Positions 52,131-64,000 of a DNA stretch of 64,000 nucleotides are shown here, one piece after another; position 1 is the first letter of the stretch, and every line of letters begins with the position of its first letter. The position numbers and the translations under genes are program-made. Source of the stretch: Sorex araneus (Eukaryota > Chordata > Mammalia > Eulipotyphla > Soricidae); assembly GCF_027595985.1 (NCBI RefSeq), contig NC_073303.1, forward strand, positions 25,370,681 through 25,434,680, given 5' to 3'. The notes beneath the pieces were generated by a model that saw only the letters and a list, made by a program, of their open reading frames with translations, ran no database searches and was not told where the DNA came from.

Positions 52131-53333
52131 GCGCACGTGCGAGTGCGTGTATCTGTGAGTATGTGTGTTTTGGGGTGGACACGGATTTTTTTGTTTCTTT
52201 TGTTCTTTGTTGTTTTTAGGATTAGCCATTCTCTGCTGCTATATTCTATGATGTCAGATTTAAACTGCAATTTTGAGATGACTGAGTTGTACTTGAGACT
52301 TTTTTTTTTTTTTAATGAGAAATGGCTTTGTAAATTTTCATTTTGGGGTATACCTGTTCTAGCTTTGCCCCCGACATTACATACTTCTTCCATCTTAAAA
52401 GGCAAAAGAGGGGAAAGATTAGGGTCCCAGTAGCTCTTTGAGCATGGACCAAGCGGGCCTGGGGGATCGCCGCGTTCTCCAGAAGCGGCTGCGAGACGGA
52501 TTTACAGAGCACCAAGGAGCGGCCGCGTGGGGCTCTTGCTTGCAAAGCCGCCCGCCCTGGAGACGGTGAGGGAGCTGCCATCCTACTGTGAGAGATGGGA
52601 ATCAGTTTTCTGTCCTCTGTCCACCGACAGTGGCAGAGGCAGACGCGGTGCCGTCCATGATGCAATCCAGTGAGAACTGACCGTGCTGCCCCGAGCGCTG
52701 CGCACCAGCCATTCCTCGGACTCTGATCGGGCGGTTCCGAAATCAGACATGTTCCTGTAGAAAGAATCTTAGGTGAGGTTGACTATGCACCTATCACGAA
52801 AAAAGCATAGATTGTACCAAACAACGGCAGGGAAAATCCTTCAGCAATTCTAACCCCACTTTGGGCTTTCAACGGTATATACGTACATCTAAAGCAATAG
52901 CCGACGAGAACGGAATCCTTTTCTATACTGTAAAATCACAATTGTGGAATTAAAAGAATTGTGATATTAAGGTGAAATAACCAAAATGCACACACATGCA
53001 CGCACACACAGACCCATTTTAACAATTGATATGGAAAGGAGTTTTAATAAGAGAGAACCTGTTACTTCATTTTGGAAATGTTTACGCATCAAATAAGGGC
53101 TTTTTTCCCCCCTATTATTTAAGGAGCCAGATAAATTAGAAGCCGTAGAAAGAGGCAGCTATGAATTTGACCTTCCAAGTACCCCGTGTACCTTTATTGA
53201 ACTTAATTATATCGTCAAATTGCCACAATCTCACTAAAGGATTTCTATTTGCTGTCAGTTAGAAATAAAATCCCAAATACATTTTTATTCTTTCTACTGG
53301 GCACATTGTCTGTTTTCTTTGTAAATGCAGTAC

Positions 53334-53339
53334 AATAAA
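53334..53339 (+). terminator. SRPK1: SRPK1 distal poly(A) signal AATAAA
   Basis: Canonical hexamer in TACAATAAACAG, with T/GT-rich sequence after 53370. The resulting 3' UTR length is close to what I recall for the human mRNA. SINE-derived sequence resumes from about 53460. Confidence 0.7.
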
Positions 53340-53459
53340 CAGATTATTTAATAACGTGCACGTTTCCAGATTTATATATATTGCCTAAGTTGGTCTGATC
53401 CTAGTTTCAGGATGGAGGGAAGAATTGGGTGAGTATATTTTTCAGTTTTATTTATTTGG

Positions 53460-56400
53460 GGGGAAGAGTTGGGGCCACATCCACCGTGCTCGGGACTTCT
53501 AGATCTGTGCTCCGGGATCTCTCCTGGCAGGCCTGAGACCATGTGGGGTGCCAGGAACCAAACCCGGGATCAGCCATAGATAAGGCAAGCGCCTTACCCA
53601 CCATACTGTCCCTCCGCTTACTCCCCCACCTTTTTTTTTTTTCCTTTTTTGATTTACAGTGAAATTGCACATTTTAAGTTTGAACAGGTGGTCATTTTGT
53701 GGGCTTTTGGTCTTTAAATTGGAGGTGGGGCGGGAATCACAAAACTCCAAATGCTTCCTCAGTTGCAATTGCAGTATGTTCAAAATGCCAAGGACTTGGA
53801 AATTCTAAGGCCCTGGGTTAATAAACACCATAAAACGATTTTTATGCATTTGACTGACTCCTTAGGGTAAATTATTAAAATGGCCGGACCAGGAAGCAAA
53901 CACTTTCTTGGTGGGGGTGAGGACCACACCCCGGTGCTGCTCAAAGACTCTTTCTGGCAGTTCTCCGTTTACCGTGGGCTTCCCCCATCACATCTGTGGC
54001 CCAGGCCTACAGCCATCTGGCCTAGCCTAGGTTTGTTGCAATAGCTCCAGAAACCCCCTGAGCATTACCTAGGAGGCTGAATAATTATATAATATCCTGA
54101 CTTGAAACTGGTTGTTTTTCTGTACTGAATGGACCCGTTACAGTTGCACTGGTTGTTTTTGCCTTTTGGTTTTGGTTTTTGAGGCCACACCCAGCTGGCT
54201 CAGGGTTTATTCCTGGCTCTTGGCTCAGGGACCACTCCTGGTTGGGGACCACGTGGAGTGTCAGGGATGGAACCCACCCATGTCAGCCACGTGCCGGGTA
54301 AGCACCCTACATGCTGTGCCCTTGTGTCACTGGCCCCTAAGTATACTCATTCTATTGAAAGTAAAAAGTTTTATTTGTGTCGTTTCCAGTATTCCTTGTA
54401 GAAAGGCCTCCCCCACCCTGAAACTGCATGAACTGTTCCATTGTAACTAAGAGTGCCGCCCTGGGATACAGCTCGGTAATTGGGGGCGGGGAGGGCGGTG
54501 AAGAAGATGGCTCTGTCTCCAGTGAGCTCTGCTTGCAGGAGGCCCGAGTTCAGTCCCTGGCACGGGGAGTGGCTTCAGTAGCCTGCACGTGCTTTGCTTG
54601 TGGGAAGCCCAGGTCTAATTTCCCTGGCCCCACCGGTGCCGTATTTCAAACCTGGGACACTCCAGCGTAAAGCCGGTACTTGAGCCCTTTTCAGCTCAGC
54701 CGTCTTCCCAACTGATCAGTGGAGGTGGTCTCCAGCGGCCACGTCAGTGCAAGGACGAAGAATTCCCAGGGCTGTGGGACACTTGGTGTTCTCTAGGACA
54801 AAGTACAACTGTCTCAGAAGAACCAGCAAAGTGTGATTGATTTCCCCCACCTGTAACTGTTCTATGTCCCATATGTCCACCAGGAAACCCTTTAGCCCCT
54901 CGAGAGCTGCTCGTAAGTGGGCAGAACCTGCAGCCTTCCACTTGGCCTTGGGAGAGGAGTGGTTTGCTCTCAGATGACTGATGGGGAAGATCTGGTCTGA
55001 AGGACGCCAGAGAGGACCTTTGTGTTTTACCCACTGGCCTGTAGACTATGGCGCTGTTACAACCTCAGATTATTCCCCTTAAGCCAGGAAATAAGAGCTG
55101 TTAAATGTTAACTTTTCAGTAAGCAAGTTGACATGACCTAGTTACCCTCCCAAATTTTTTTCCTTAGGATTTTTAATTCATTCCATTTGCCTTTCCGTCA
55201 GCTGCCCTGCAATTTGAGCTTCATTCTCCGTTGTGCCCTTAAAATGGTCACACTGGTTACTTTCAATTTTCTAATTATAGAGGGAAATGGTAACTCTTGG
55301 AAGCAGAATGAACTGCATGCAAATCTTGAGGTTATGTAAGTAACCTGAGTTTTGAGGGTTTCTGCAAGGACCCAGATGCTGCCCACCTGAGCGTCGGGTG
55401 CTTCCTAACCCTTTTTCCTTGAATGAGCTGCATTTGGTGACTGTTCGTCCCGAGAGGGAGAGGGGGAGCATTGTTCTCAGGTGGCTGTCACCTCAGAATC
55501 TCTTGAGGGGCTGTCACCATGTTCCCGGTTCTCCAGAAGCAACTTGCCTTTATGAGTGACCCTATGAAAAAACTCAGCAAGGCCACCGGGCCTGGGTGTC
55601 CACATCTTAATCAGCCTGGAGAAAAAATTCAGGCACTTTGCTAAGCCTTGCTGCTATCCCTCACCCCCAGAGATGGAAAAGTACAGTGTAAACCACTTAA
55701 TTCTGGATTGTTTGTCAGGGAGCAATGGGAACTAACAGTTCACATTTGGGCTGTAAGAAAGTTTTTCTTTTAAGATTTTTGCCTCACACCCAGTGGTGCT
55801 CAGGGATTATTCCTTGTGAGCTGTGGGGTCCATATGTCAGCTGCGTGCAAGGCAAGCACCCTGCCCCACTGCACTGTCCACACCAGATACCTCCCCCTGT
55901 AATAACACCTTCCTGTTGACCATATCTGCCAAATCAGAGTCCTCATGTCTTGGACATCAGTCCAGTCAGAAAGGCAAGAACAAAATAATGGCAATTTGGT
56001 TTTGTGTGTGAATGCACGGGGGTTACTCCTGACGGCACTCAGGACCATATGGGATGCTGAGAATCGAACCCAGGTCTTCCGAGTGCAAGGCAAACCCCCT
56101 ACCTACTATGCTGTCGCTCCAGCCCCTGTGTGTGGTTTTTCAACTGGTATTTTAAAGTACTACCAAATATGAGATTCAAAGTTCTCTTTAGGAATTTATT
56201 TGAGGGACCGGAGATACCGAGTACAGCGGGGCAGGTGCCTGCCTTGCAAGCAGCCAACCCAGATGTCATCCCTGAGTTCAGAGCCAGGAATTAGCTCTGA
56301 GCACAGCCGGTGGGACCCAAACAAGCCCTGACCCCCTCCTCCCAAAAAAAGAATTTATTTGAGGGTGAAGCCACTTTCAAGGATGGATAATTACTAGATG

Positions 56401-56900
56401 TCAACCAAGATCCTCCCTGTTCTGGAGAGATGGAATTGTTTCCTTGAAAACAAAGTGGATGAAAAGATCCGTGAGACAGACTTGTACCTGGCACAGGTGA
56501 TTACTCAGCTCAGCTCCAGCTTCAGTGTAGAAAGCTCACGGTTCTGGCTACGGCATGGTGGTGGCCATATAGAAACCTGTGGACCATCTTGTATAGAAAG
56601 CTTCTATGGACCACTACAAATGCTGTTTCAGTGAGAAGTAGTTTGCAGGTAGGGCATCTTTTTAGGAAAAAGTTTGCCTCAAAAAGTAAAATGAAACCCC
56701 TGGCAATGGGCAAAAAAATACATAGCTCATTGGTGGTGTTGCTCTTACATCTGTCAGGGGCAAAACAGTTGTCCTTTGTTCATACTAGCCTGCTACCTGG
56801 GTTGGGGCCAGAGCTGTTTCCTGCTTGGGGCACATAAATATCTAACACTGAATTGTATTTTGTTTCTTCATTGTTAAAGGAGAAAAGGTAAAGTCAGGTG
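53460..56900. other. Intergenic region downstream of SRPK1
   Basis: No gene recognised. Degraded SINEs at about 53470-53620, 54175-54335, 55770-55890, 56010-56125 (antisense) and 56205-56345 (sense). A short open frame at 56398-56634 is treated under findings. Confidence 0.6.
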
Positions 56901-56928
56901 TCTCATGAGTATGCCTCAGTGGGTGTGC

Positions 56929-57102
56929 CTTTTTTTTTTTCTTTTTGGGTCACACCTGGCGATGCACAGGGGTCACTCCTGGCACTGCACTCAGGAATTA
57001 CCCCTGGCGGTGCTCAGGGGACCATATGGGATGCTGGGAATCGAACCCCGGTCGGCCGCATGCAAGGCAAACGCCCCACCCACTGTGCTATTGCTCCAGC
57101 CC
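56929..57102 (-). mobile_element. SOR SINE (type A), young
   Basis: Antisense; perfect target duplication CAGTGGGTGTGC at 56917-56928 and 57103-57114. Confidence 0.97.
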
Positions 57103-57694
57103 CAGTGGGTGTGCTTTTTAAATGTTTTGTGAGGGTGGCCTCTTTCTAAAAAGTGCGCGTTCTACCTAGTAAAGGTCTTGTGGCAAGAACAGGACGGGCT
57201 TTGGTCATCTGCATGAAGCTGGTTGTTAAGATACCAAATAAATGGTCATGCATACTTGGGGAAAGTTAAGTGTGTGTCTATTAAAATACTTCAAAAAAAA
57301 AGTAAGATGAGAGATAAGTGGACAGGTAATGAGAATAGTTACTGGGCTACAGAATTGGCTGCATTCTTGTTTACTAAGATTTTTGCATGAGGTAGTTTTC
57401 TGGCACTGAGGTAATGCCAGCATGAGAATATATGAACGTGCTCTCCTTAAACCCCATCCTAACAGTCCCATTGTCAACAGTTTGAAAGGGCAGGCGGTTA
57501 GAATGAGCTGCTCTGGTCAAAATTGTCAGCGCTCTGAGTGCACCAGCAGTGTGGAGGTGTGGCATATCCGTCCCTCTAAGTCACAGCCAACAATGTTCAA
57601 CAACATCCATACTTAAAATGATGTGTGTGCAGGTGAGGGGTGGGAGGGAACCTGGGGGCGCTGGTGGAAGGAAGCTGACACTGCTGGTGGGATT

Positions 57695-57880
57695 CTTTTT
57701 TTTCTTTTCTTTTCTTTTCTTTTTGGGTCACACCCAGCGATGCTCAGGGGTCACTCCTGGCTGTGCACTCAGGAATTACCCCTGGCCGTGCTCAGGGGAC
57801 CATATGGGATGCTGGGAATTGAACCCGGGTCAGCCGTGTGCAAGGCAAACGCCCTACCCACTGTGCTATCACTCCAGCCC
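57695..57880 (-). mobile_element. SOR SINE (type A) inside an L1-like 3' end
   Basis: Antisense with a (TTTTC)n tail; perfect target duplication CTGCTGGTGGGATT at 57681-57694 and 57881-57894. The host sequence (about 57610-57960) resembles an L1 tail (GGGAACCTGGGGGCGCTGG). Confidence 0.95.
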
Positions 57881-58423
57881 CTGCTGGTGGGATTGATCTT
57901 GGTACGTTATGTCTGAAACTCAAGAATAACTGTAAAACATGGTGCCTTAAAAACCAGTTTATTAAAACAGCGGCAACAAAAGGACCCACGCCTTACAAGC
58001 CAAGAATAAGAAACCTGGGTTTTGTGTTGTCTGTGATCAGGGTTTCCTCGTGGTAGGGCTCAGGAGAACCGGGTTGGCCCTGGCAAGGCCAGCGCCTTTC
58101 CCCCTCCACAGTTAGTCCTGTCCAGACCACTCCACCTGGGAGTGACCTGCACCTCCAGGTCCTCGCACGCCAGGGACAGAGGCCAGGCTTTCTCCAGAAC
58201 TCCGTTACTCGCTGCAGATCATCAGCAAAACCTGCTGGGCACCGCCTGCCAGGCAGGGACTTGCTTGGAAAGCACTCGCTCCTCCAGCCAGCTGCTCCCT
58301 GAACAGTGCCCAGTTGGGGGCTGGTGGCGAAGTTCCCACTTGGCTTACCAAAAGCCAAGTTTTCGGAAATGTTCTCTATTACTGTGATAATGGAAACAGT
58401 GAATTTTTTTTTGTTTTTGAGTC

Positions 58424-58446
58424 NNNNNNNNNNNNNNNNNNNNNNN
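58424..58446. other. Assembly gap (23 N)
   Basis: Run of N in the given sequence. The flanks are near-duplicates of each other (see findings), so true gap content is uncertain. Confidence 1.
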
Positions 58447-58473
58447 ATTGCTGTGATAAATGGAAACTGAATT

Positions 58474-58652
58474 TTGTTTGTTGTTTTTTGTTTTTGGGTC
58501 ACACCCGGCGATGCACAGGGGTCAGTCCTGGCTCTGCACTCAGGAATTACCCCTGGCGGTGCTCAGGGGACCATATAGGATGCTGGGAATCGAACCTGGG
58601 TCAGCCACGTGCAAGGCAAATGCTCTCCCCGCTGTGCTATTGCTCCAGCCCC
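58474..58652 (-). mobile_element. SOR SINE (type A) beside the gap
   Basis: Antisense copy with a T/G-rich tail, followed by (TTTG)n (58661-58686). Confidence 0.95.
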
Positions 58653-58871
58653 CCATTTCTTTTGTTTGTTTGTTTGTTTGCTTGTTTCTGGGAAAACTGA
58701 ATTTCTGAAGTAGACAGCATCAAAACTAAACTCCAGGTGGCCCCAGCTCTGACCGAGCTGAGGCCTGGCCAAATGAGTGCACTAGCAATGTAGCGGTGTG
58801 GCACATGGGGGGCCCTGGGAGGAAAGGTGACCTGACTTTCTAAGGGAACAAAACATTGTCTGAGTTTGTGT

Positions 58872-59403
58872 CGGTTTGGGGGGGTCAGGCCCATTGATGC
58901 TCAGGAGTTACTGCTGGCACTTTACAAAGGAATTACTCCTGGCAGTGCCCAGGGGACCATATGAGATGCTGGGGATTAAATTCGAGTTGGCCGTGTGCAA
59001 GGCAAACGCCCTCCCCGCTGCACTATCCCTCCGGCCCCTGTCCTAGTTTTCTTTTTTTTTTTTTTTTTGCTTTTTGGGTCACACCCAGCGATGCTCAGGG
59101 ATTACTCCTGGCTCTGTACTCAGGAATTACTCCTGGCGGTGCTTGGGGGACCATATGGGATGCCGGGGATCGAACCCGGGTCGGCCGCGTGCAAGGCAAA
59201 CGCCCTACCCGCTGTGCTATCGCTCCGGCCCCTCTTTCTATCTTTTTCTGTTTTTGGTTTTTGGGTCAGGGGTTAAGTCCTGGCTCTGCACTCAGGAATT
59301 ATTCCTGGCGGTGCTCAGGGGACCATATGGGATGCCAGGGATCGAACCCAGGTCGGCCGCATGCAAGGCAGGAGCACTGTCCGCTGTGCTATCCTCTGGC
59401 CCC
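58872..59403 (-). mobile_element. Cluster of three SOR SINEs
   Basis: Antisense copies at 58872-59038 (diverged), 59051-59232 (near consensus) and 59249-59403 (5' body shortened), separated by only 12-16 bp. Confidence 0.95.
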
Positions 59404-60130
59404 AGCCCAAGTTTTCTTATCCTGTGTTCACACAGTCTCTATGGCTTCGTGTTGGATTCCAGTCCTGATGGCCTCATCTCGTTTATGAACTTCTGAGAAG
59501 CAGTGAGGAACCGGGAGAAGGGAGAGGCAAGGACAGCCCCCTCCAACTCCGATGTTAAGCTGGAATGATCCCTCCCACCCACAGCAGCTGCCTCCTTCAG
59601 TGGCCCTGACAGAGCCGTGAGTGCGGGCAGGATGGACTCCTTGGGCAGTCAGTCATCGCCGTTTGCACAGAAGCCCGGGAGGGGCAGGAGCGCTGCCCGT
59701 CAGAGTAGGAACAGCCAATCCTAACCCTCCCTCTCCCCAGGCCCCGCCCCAGCTGCCGCGGGATCAGTTTCACCTGAGGTTTCTGTCTGTCAAGGCCTTT
59801 TTGTCACGGGAGACTTGCCAAATTCTAATCCTAAATGAAAAGCTTCAGGACTTGAGGGTAGAAAGGGAAGCTTAGAAGAAATATTTTAATCTCTGAAGAA
59901 TTCAATTTCCACGGTTTCCATTGTCAGGGCAATTGATGACCTGCAGCATTAGAAAAAAGGATGAGTTCTAATATTTTTTTAATACAAAAAAAATACCTTT
60001 AATCTAGCCCTACCTACCCAGACAAATTCAAACATCTTCAGTGGAAGTATTCCAGGCTTGCTCTGCAAGCCAGAGTTCTTCTTAAGCAGCTATGTTGCTT
60101 CTTTGCCAGTTTCCACTCCGGAGAAACCTG

Positions 60131-60136
<6 letters not shown>

Positions 60137-60215
<79 letters not shown>

Positions 60216-60240
60216 GCTCTCTCTCTCTTTCTCTCTCTCT
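60137..60240. repeat. (CT)n microsatellite
   Basis: About 100 bp of CT repeat with CCTC, CG and TTT interruptions, directly abutting the next SINE tail. Confidence 0.95.
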
Positions 60241-60242
60241 CA

Positions 60243-60415
60243 TTTTTTTTTTCTTTTTGGGTCACATCTGGCAATGCACAGGGGTTACTCCTGGCTCTGC
60301 ATTCAGGAATCACCCCTGGCAGTGTTCAGAGGATCATATGAGATGCTGAGAATCGAACCCGGGCCGGCTGCATGCAAGGCAAACGCCCTCCCCGCTGTGC
60401 TATTGCTCCAGCCCC
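60243..60415 (-). mobile_element. SOR SINE (type A)
   Basis: Antisense copy inserted between the CT repeat and an L1 piece. Confidence 0.95.
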
Positions 60416-60417
60416 TC

Positions 60418-60760
60418 TCTTTTATTTTAATGAATCACCATGATACAGTTACAGACTTACAGACTTTCATGATTGCGTTTCAGTCAAACAATGAGTACCC
60501 ATACCTCCACCAGTGCCCATTCCCACCAGTGTTCCCAGTATCCCTCCCCTGACCCCACCCCAACCTCCTGCCTCTGTGGCAGGCACATTTTCTCTTACTC
60601 TCTCTGTCCTTTTGGGTGTTATGGTTTGCAATGCAGGTACCAAGCGACCATCATGTTTGGTTCATAGTCTACCTGTGTTCTCTCTTAAACACACTTCTCT
60701 CTTTCTCTCCCCTCACATCTTGCTAAATAAGTTTCAGTAAAAACTATCTTGCTTCACCAA
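60418..60760 (-). mobile_element. LINE-1 3' end, antisense
   Basis: GAATCACCATGATACAGTTA, CCTCCACCAGTGCCCATTCC and CTCTGTGGCAGGCACATTTT are the reverse of the shrew L1 tail. Confidence 0.8.
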
Positions 60761-60895
60761 AACAAGTACAAGTTCATGAGTCTTAAAATCTAACATCCAG
60801 AGCGCCACGGGACTTAGCCCCATGGGCCACCCCAGATTACAGTGGAGTCACAAAGGAGAAGGGGTGCATTATGGTTTCCTCTAACTCAGTAATTC

Positions 60896-61094
60896 GGCAC
60901 TGTCATCCCGCTGTTCAACGATTTGCACCATTAACGTCTCCACTGTGAGACTTGTTACTGTTTTTGGCATATCGAATTTGCCATGGGGAGCTTGCCAGGC
61001 TCTGCTATGCAGGCGGGACTCTCGGTAGCTTGCCAGGCTTTCCGAGAGGAATGGAGGAATCGAACCCAGGTCAGCCACGTACTCCAGTCCCTCT
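60896..61094 (-). mobile_element. SOR-head SINE, long-tail type (type B), head truncated
   Basis: Antisense: GTTACTGTTTTTGGCATATC, GGGGAGCTTGCCAGGCTCTG and GAATCGAACCCAGGTCAGCC, then the head breaks off. Confidence 0.85.
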
Positions 61095-61614
61095 ACTCCA
61101 GTACTAAAACCAAAAATAATGATGCTGGAGACTGGCTGTTCAGTGACTAACAACCAAGGCCTCGTTTAGCACGTCATGGGACCCAGCAGTTTTTAAAAAC
61201 TTGAATAATGACCTTGCCGTGATAAAAACGTTTCTGTTCAAGTTCGCTAGTGGAGAAAATGTGCTTGCTCTCCCAGCAGCCGTCGCTGGGGGCGCTGGTG
61301 AGAGAGAGTAAATGTGACCAGGTGGCTTGGAATCTCATTTGAAGCAGCTCTCAGGCGGCTGTGCCCATCACAGCCTGGGGCTGTTCGGGCACTCGAGACT
61401 ATGGACGTGCTATTTCAGTCGGGTAGGGGGTCTCTTGCAAGGGGTTGAAAGGAACTTCATACACATTAGGAGTTTAAGAGGCGGGGGGCTGTAGCTCAAA
61501 GATGGAGCATGTGTGAGGTCCTGGATTTGACCTCCCCCCCAAAAAAAAATTAAGTACATTTGAATATTATTCCTCCTTTCCACAAAGCAGGGCCTGGCAG
61601 TATCTTCTTCATCT

Positions 61615-61770
61615 TTTTTTTTTTTTGGTGGTGGGGGGAGGGAGGCTGAGCCACACCCAGAGATGCTCAGGGGTTACTCCTGGCTCTGCACTCAGGAATT
61701 ACTCTTGGTGGTGCTTTGGGGACCATATGGGATGTCGAGGGTTGAACTTTGTGCTATCGCTCAGGCCCCA
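61615..61770 (-). mobile_element. SOR SINE (type A) with head deletion
   Basis: Antisense body intact; the B-box region is deleted, GGGTTGAACTT joining TGTGCTATCGCTC. Confidence 0.85.
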
Positions 61771-62179
61771 GCAATGTTCTCCTAAAGTGTCATCTTAATA
61801 TTAAATCTCATTTTAGAAATTTAATAAAGAAAAATTGTACATCCTGCTTCCTTTTGAGTCAGACATTAAGGCCGGTTAATTCGTGTGTTTCTTTTTGTCT
61901 CAAATCTCAGGAAGCATAGAACTAAATTTAATTCTCGGTTACGGTAATTCTGTTAGCCTTGTTTTCGAGGGTATTTGTTTTTTTCTCTATGACTTCTATA
62001 CTCTCTTATTAGGTTTTCCTAATAAGAGTGATTTTACAAATCACTAAAAAGACTTTCCGAAAACAAGCGTTTAGAAAACAGAACCTGCTTCTAAAATCAA
62101 CCTCTTCTTGTTTGCCAGGCTCCACACAAGATAAAAAAAAAAAAATTCTTTAAACCACCTGCCTAAGTATTCTCTTCAT

Positions 62180-62363
62180 TCTTTTTTTTTTTTTCCCTTT
62201 CTGGGGTCACACCCAGCAATGCACAAGGGTTACTTACTCCTGGCTTTGCATTCAGGAATTACTCCTGGTGATGCTCAGGGGACCCTATGGGATGCTGGGA
62301 ATTGCACCGGGTCAGCCGTGTACAAGGCAAACGCCCTCCCCGCTGTGCAATCGCTCCAGCCCC
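62180..62363 (-). mobile_element. SOR SINE (type A)
   Basis: Antisense; target duplication TCTCTTCAT at 62171-62179 and 62364-62372. Confidence 0.95.
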
Positions 62364-62790
62364 TCTCTTCATATTTCTTTTGCATCTTCTTCTACTTCTC
62401 AGGATGCAAGTCGCTTAAGGGTTCCCATTTGCCATAAAGGTCTCTGCTGCCGCCCTCCTCCTGCTCCCTGCAATACCTGTTCCTCTCTCCCCAGGCTCTG
62501 GGCAGCCTCTGCCTGGTCCCAGCATGCAGCACCCCCTGGTGGAAGGGGAAGGTACTCACCGACCCTTCAGCCACTCAGACTTCCTCTGCAATGAAAGAGA
62601 GAAATGGTCTCTGCTTACAATCAAACCTTACTTTCAGGAGCATTCCCTGTCCACGACTCCCTCTTTCCCTCTCCCTTGTTCTAATGTCCACCCATTTGTA
62701 ACTCCTGTCACATGACCATCTGTCCCCCTTATGAGGCCTGAGGTCCAGATTCCTTCATTCCCACTGTATCCCGGTGCTAAAAGATGTCCG
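62364..62790. other. Unique intergenic stretch
   Basis: No gene recognised. TCTCTCCCCAG on + and GTGAGTACC on - look like splice signals, but no open, recognisable exon accompanies either. Confidence 0.4.
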
Positions 62791-62791
62791 T

Positions 62792-62967
62792 GGGGCCAGA
62801 GCCATAATACAATGGGAAAGGCATTTCCCTGGCATGCAGCCAACTAGGTACTATTGCTGGCACCCCAAGTGGTTCCCGGAACCTGCCAGGAGTGATCTCT
62901 GAATGCAGAGCCAGGAGTGAGCCCCGAGCACCGCCACGTGTGGCCCCAAAACAAACAAACAAACAAA
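62792..62967 (+). mobile_element. Diverged SOR-like SINE
   Basis: Sense copy with a (AAAC)n tail; head and B box poorly preserved. Confidence 0.8.
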
Positions 62968-63018
62968 ATATTCATGGGCGCAGGAGCTGCGACTGGTTGG
63001 AAAAGTAGATGATGTCAG

Positions 63019-63199
63019 GGGCTGGAGTGATAGCACAGTGGGTAGGGCGTTTGCCTTGCACACAGCCGACCCGGGTTCGAGTCCCAGCGTCCCATATGGT
63101 CCCGTGAGCACCACCAGGAGTAATTCCTGAATGCAGAGCCAGGAGTAACCCCTGTGCATCGCCAGGTGTGACCCAAAAAGCAAAAAAAAAAAAAAAAAA
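63019..63199 (+). mobile_element. SOR SINE (type A), young
   Basis: Near-consensus sense copy; perfect 18 bp target duplication (AAAAGTAGATGATGTCAG at 63001-63018 and 63200-63217). A diverged sense copy follows at about 63222-63380, and fragments lie at 63545-63610 and 63650-63720. Confidence 0.97.
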
Positions 63200-64000
63200 A
63201 AAAGTAGATGATGTCAGAAATAGGCTTGCTAGTGATATAATACAGAGGGTAAGGCACTTGCCTTGCATATGGTCAACTCAGATTCGGTGACCAGCACCCC
63301 AGACAGTCCCCCATGCTCCATCAGAAGTGTCCCTTGAGTGTAGAACTACTGAGCACCACTGTATACTGGTGGGTGTGGCACAAAAACAAAGCAAAAGGAT
63401 TTGCAAGGAAAAAGAGAACTAACATTGATGTTCAATGATGAATGAGTAAAGTTCATGAATCACCTCTCAGGGACAGGCACTGTCCGTGCTCTTTATAATG
63501 CAGGAGTTCTCAGCAGTATTTTTCTTTGTTTTGCAGAGCTGGGGAGGGAGGGGGGTGTTGGGGCCACACCCAGCTATGCTCAGGGCTTACTCCTGACTCT
63601 GCACTCACCAACATCAAGTTTACTTATTTAAATTGTGTGATTTGGAAGCCTGAGAAATAGTACAAGAAATAGTACTTGTCTTGCATGTGGCTGTCCCCAG
63701 TTTGATCCCCAGCATCACAGAGTCTGAGCAATCATACCTCATCCTCCGCCCTCACATTGAACCACTTGGGGTGGGGGGGGACTGGAGAGAAAAGTGCTTC
63801 CGGCTCTGTTTGACCCACCTCAGTCACCAGCACTTGGGAAATGCCTCACCTGGGTCAGGACTGGTCAAAGTCAGCTGCAAGCCCTTACAGGGCACAATGT
63901 TTGTGTCCCACCTGCCCCACGAGTGAACAACCTGGAGTCCACTTGTTCTGCACGGCATGGGAGATGACCCCAGCCACCTGACTTCCCAGAGAGCCACAGA

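Larger units (their letters stand above)
50829..53360 (+). other. SRPK1: SRPK1 3' UTR
   Basis: About 2.5 kb, free of recognisable SINEs although both flanks are full of them, as expected for retained exon sequence. It holds a GT microsatellite (about 52086-52130), several T tracts and two possible early poly(A) signals (AATAAA at 51983 and 53264). The 3' end is placed by the signal at 53334; the cleavage point is approximate. Confidence 0.8.

Noticed and set aside
53360-64000. LHFPL5 exons on the minus strand, expected from human gene order
   Set aside because: No recognisable coding match; shrew LHFPL5 probably lies beyond the window.

Overview
This window is mammalian nuclear DNA, almost certainly from a shrew (Soricidae, probably Sorex). 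The lineage call rests on dozens of copies of a tRNA-derived SINE that matches my memory of the shrew SOR element: a pol III A/B-box head, a conserved body ending GTGTGACCC, and an A-rich tail. LINE-1 3' ends, an RTE-clade LINE fragment and old MaLR-like LTR pieces are also present. The window is eukaryotic: split gene, GT-AG introns, CpG-island promoter, no operons.

The one gene I can support is SRPK1 (serine/arginine-rich protein-specific kinase 1), on the + strand and complete from start codon (8933) to stop (50828). I assembled 16 coding exon positions whose phases close without error: 1962 nt, 653 codons plus stop, against 655 residues in human. The gene spans about 44.4 kb, from a CpG island (about 8.5-10.1 kb) to a poly(A) signal at 53334. 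Exons 1-2 lie in the CpG island. A 19.7 kb intron 2 follows. Exons 3-16 lie between 29.2 and 50.8 kb.

Three features of this splicing-kinase gene stand out. (1) Position 15 has two tandem homologous exons (48373-48465 and 48768-48860), both 93 nt, same phase, open and flanked by GT-AG sites. One encodes the familiar SRPK1 sequence; the other encodes a version much closer to SRPK2. They look like a mutually exclusive pair that swaps part of the substrate-docking groove. (2) Intron 6 (34031-37110) has textbook U12-type (minor spliceosome) donor and branch signals. (3) Intron 1 is 516 nt (172 codons) and entirely open in frame, matching the known human SRPK1a isoform, which carries about 171 extra N-terminal residues. 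The kinase that regulates SR splicing factors thus appears to carry several splicing switches of its own.

Layout: 1-8500, intergenic, full of repeats (RTE fragment, nested L1/SINE, MaLR LTR, many SINEs), no recognised gene; 8500-10110, CpG island, promoter, exons 1-2; 10110-29220, intron 2 with SINE and L1 debris; 29224-50828, remaining exons; 50829 to about 53360, SINE-free 3' UTR; 53360-64000, intergenic with dense SINEs, one assembly gap (58424-58446) and no recognised gene. In human, SRPK1 lies between SLC26A8 and LHFPL5 (from memory); I could not recognise exons of either here.
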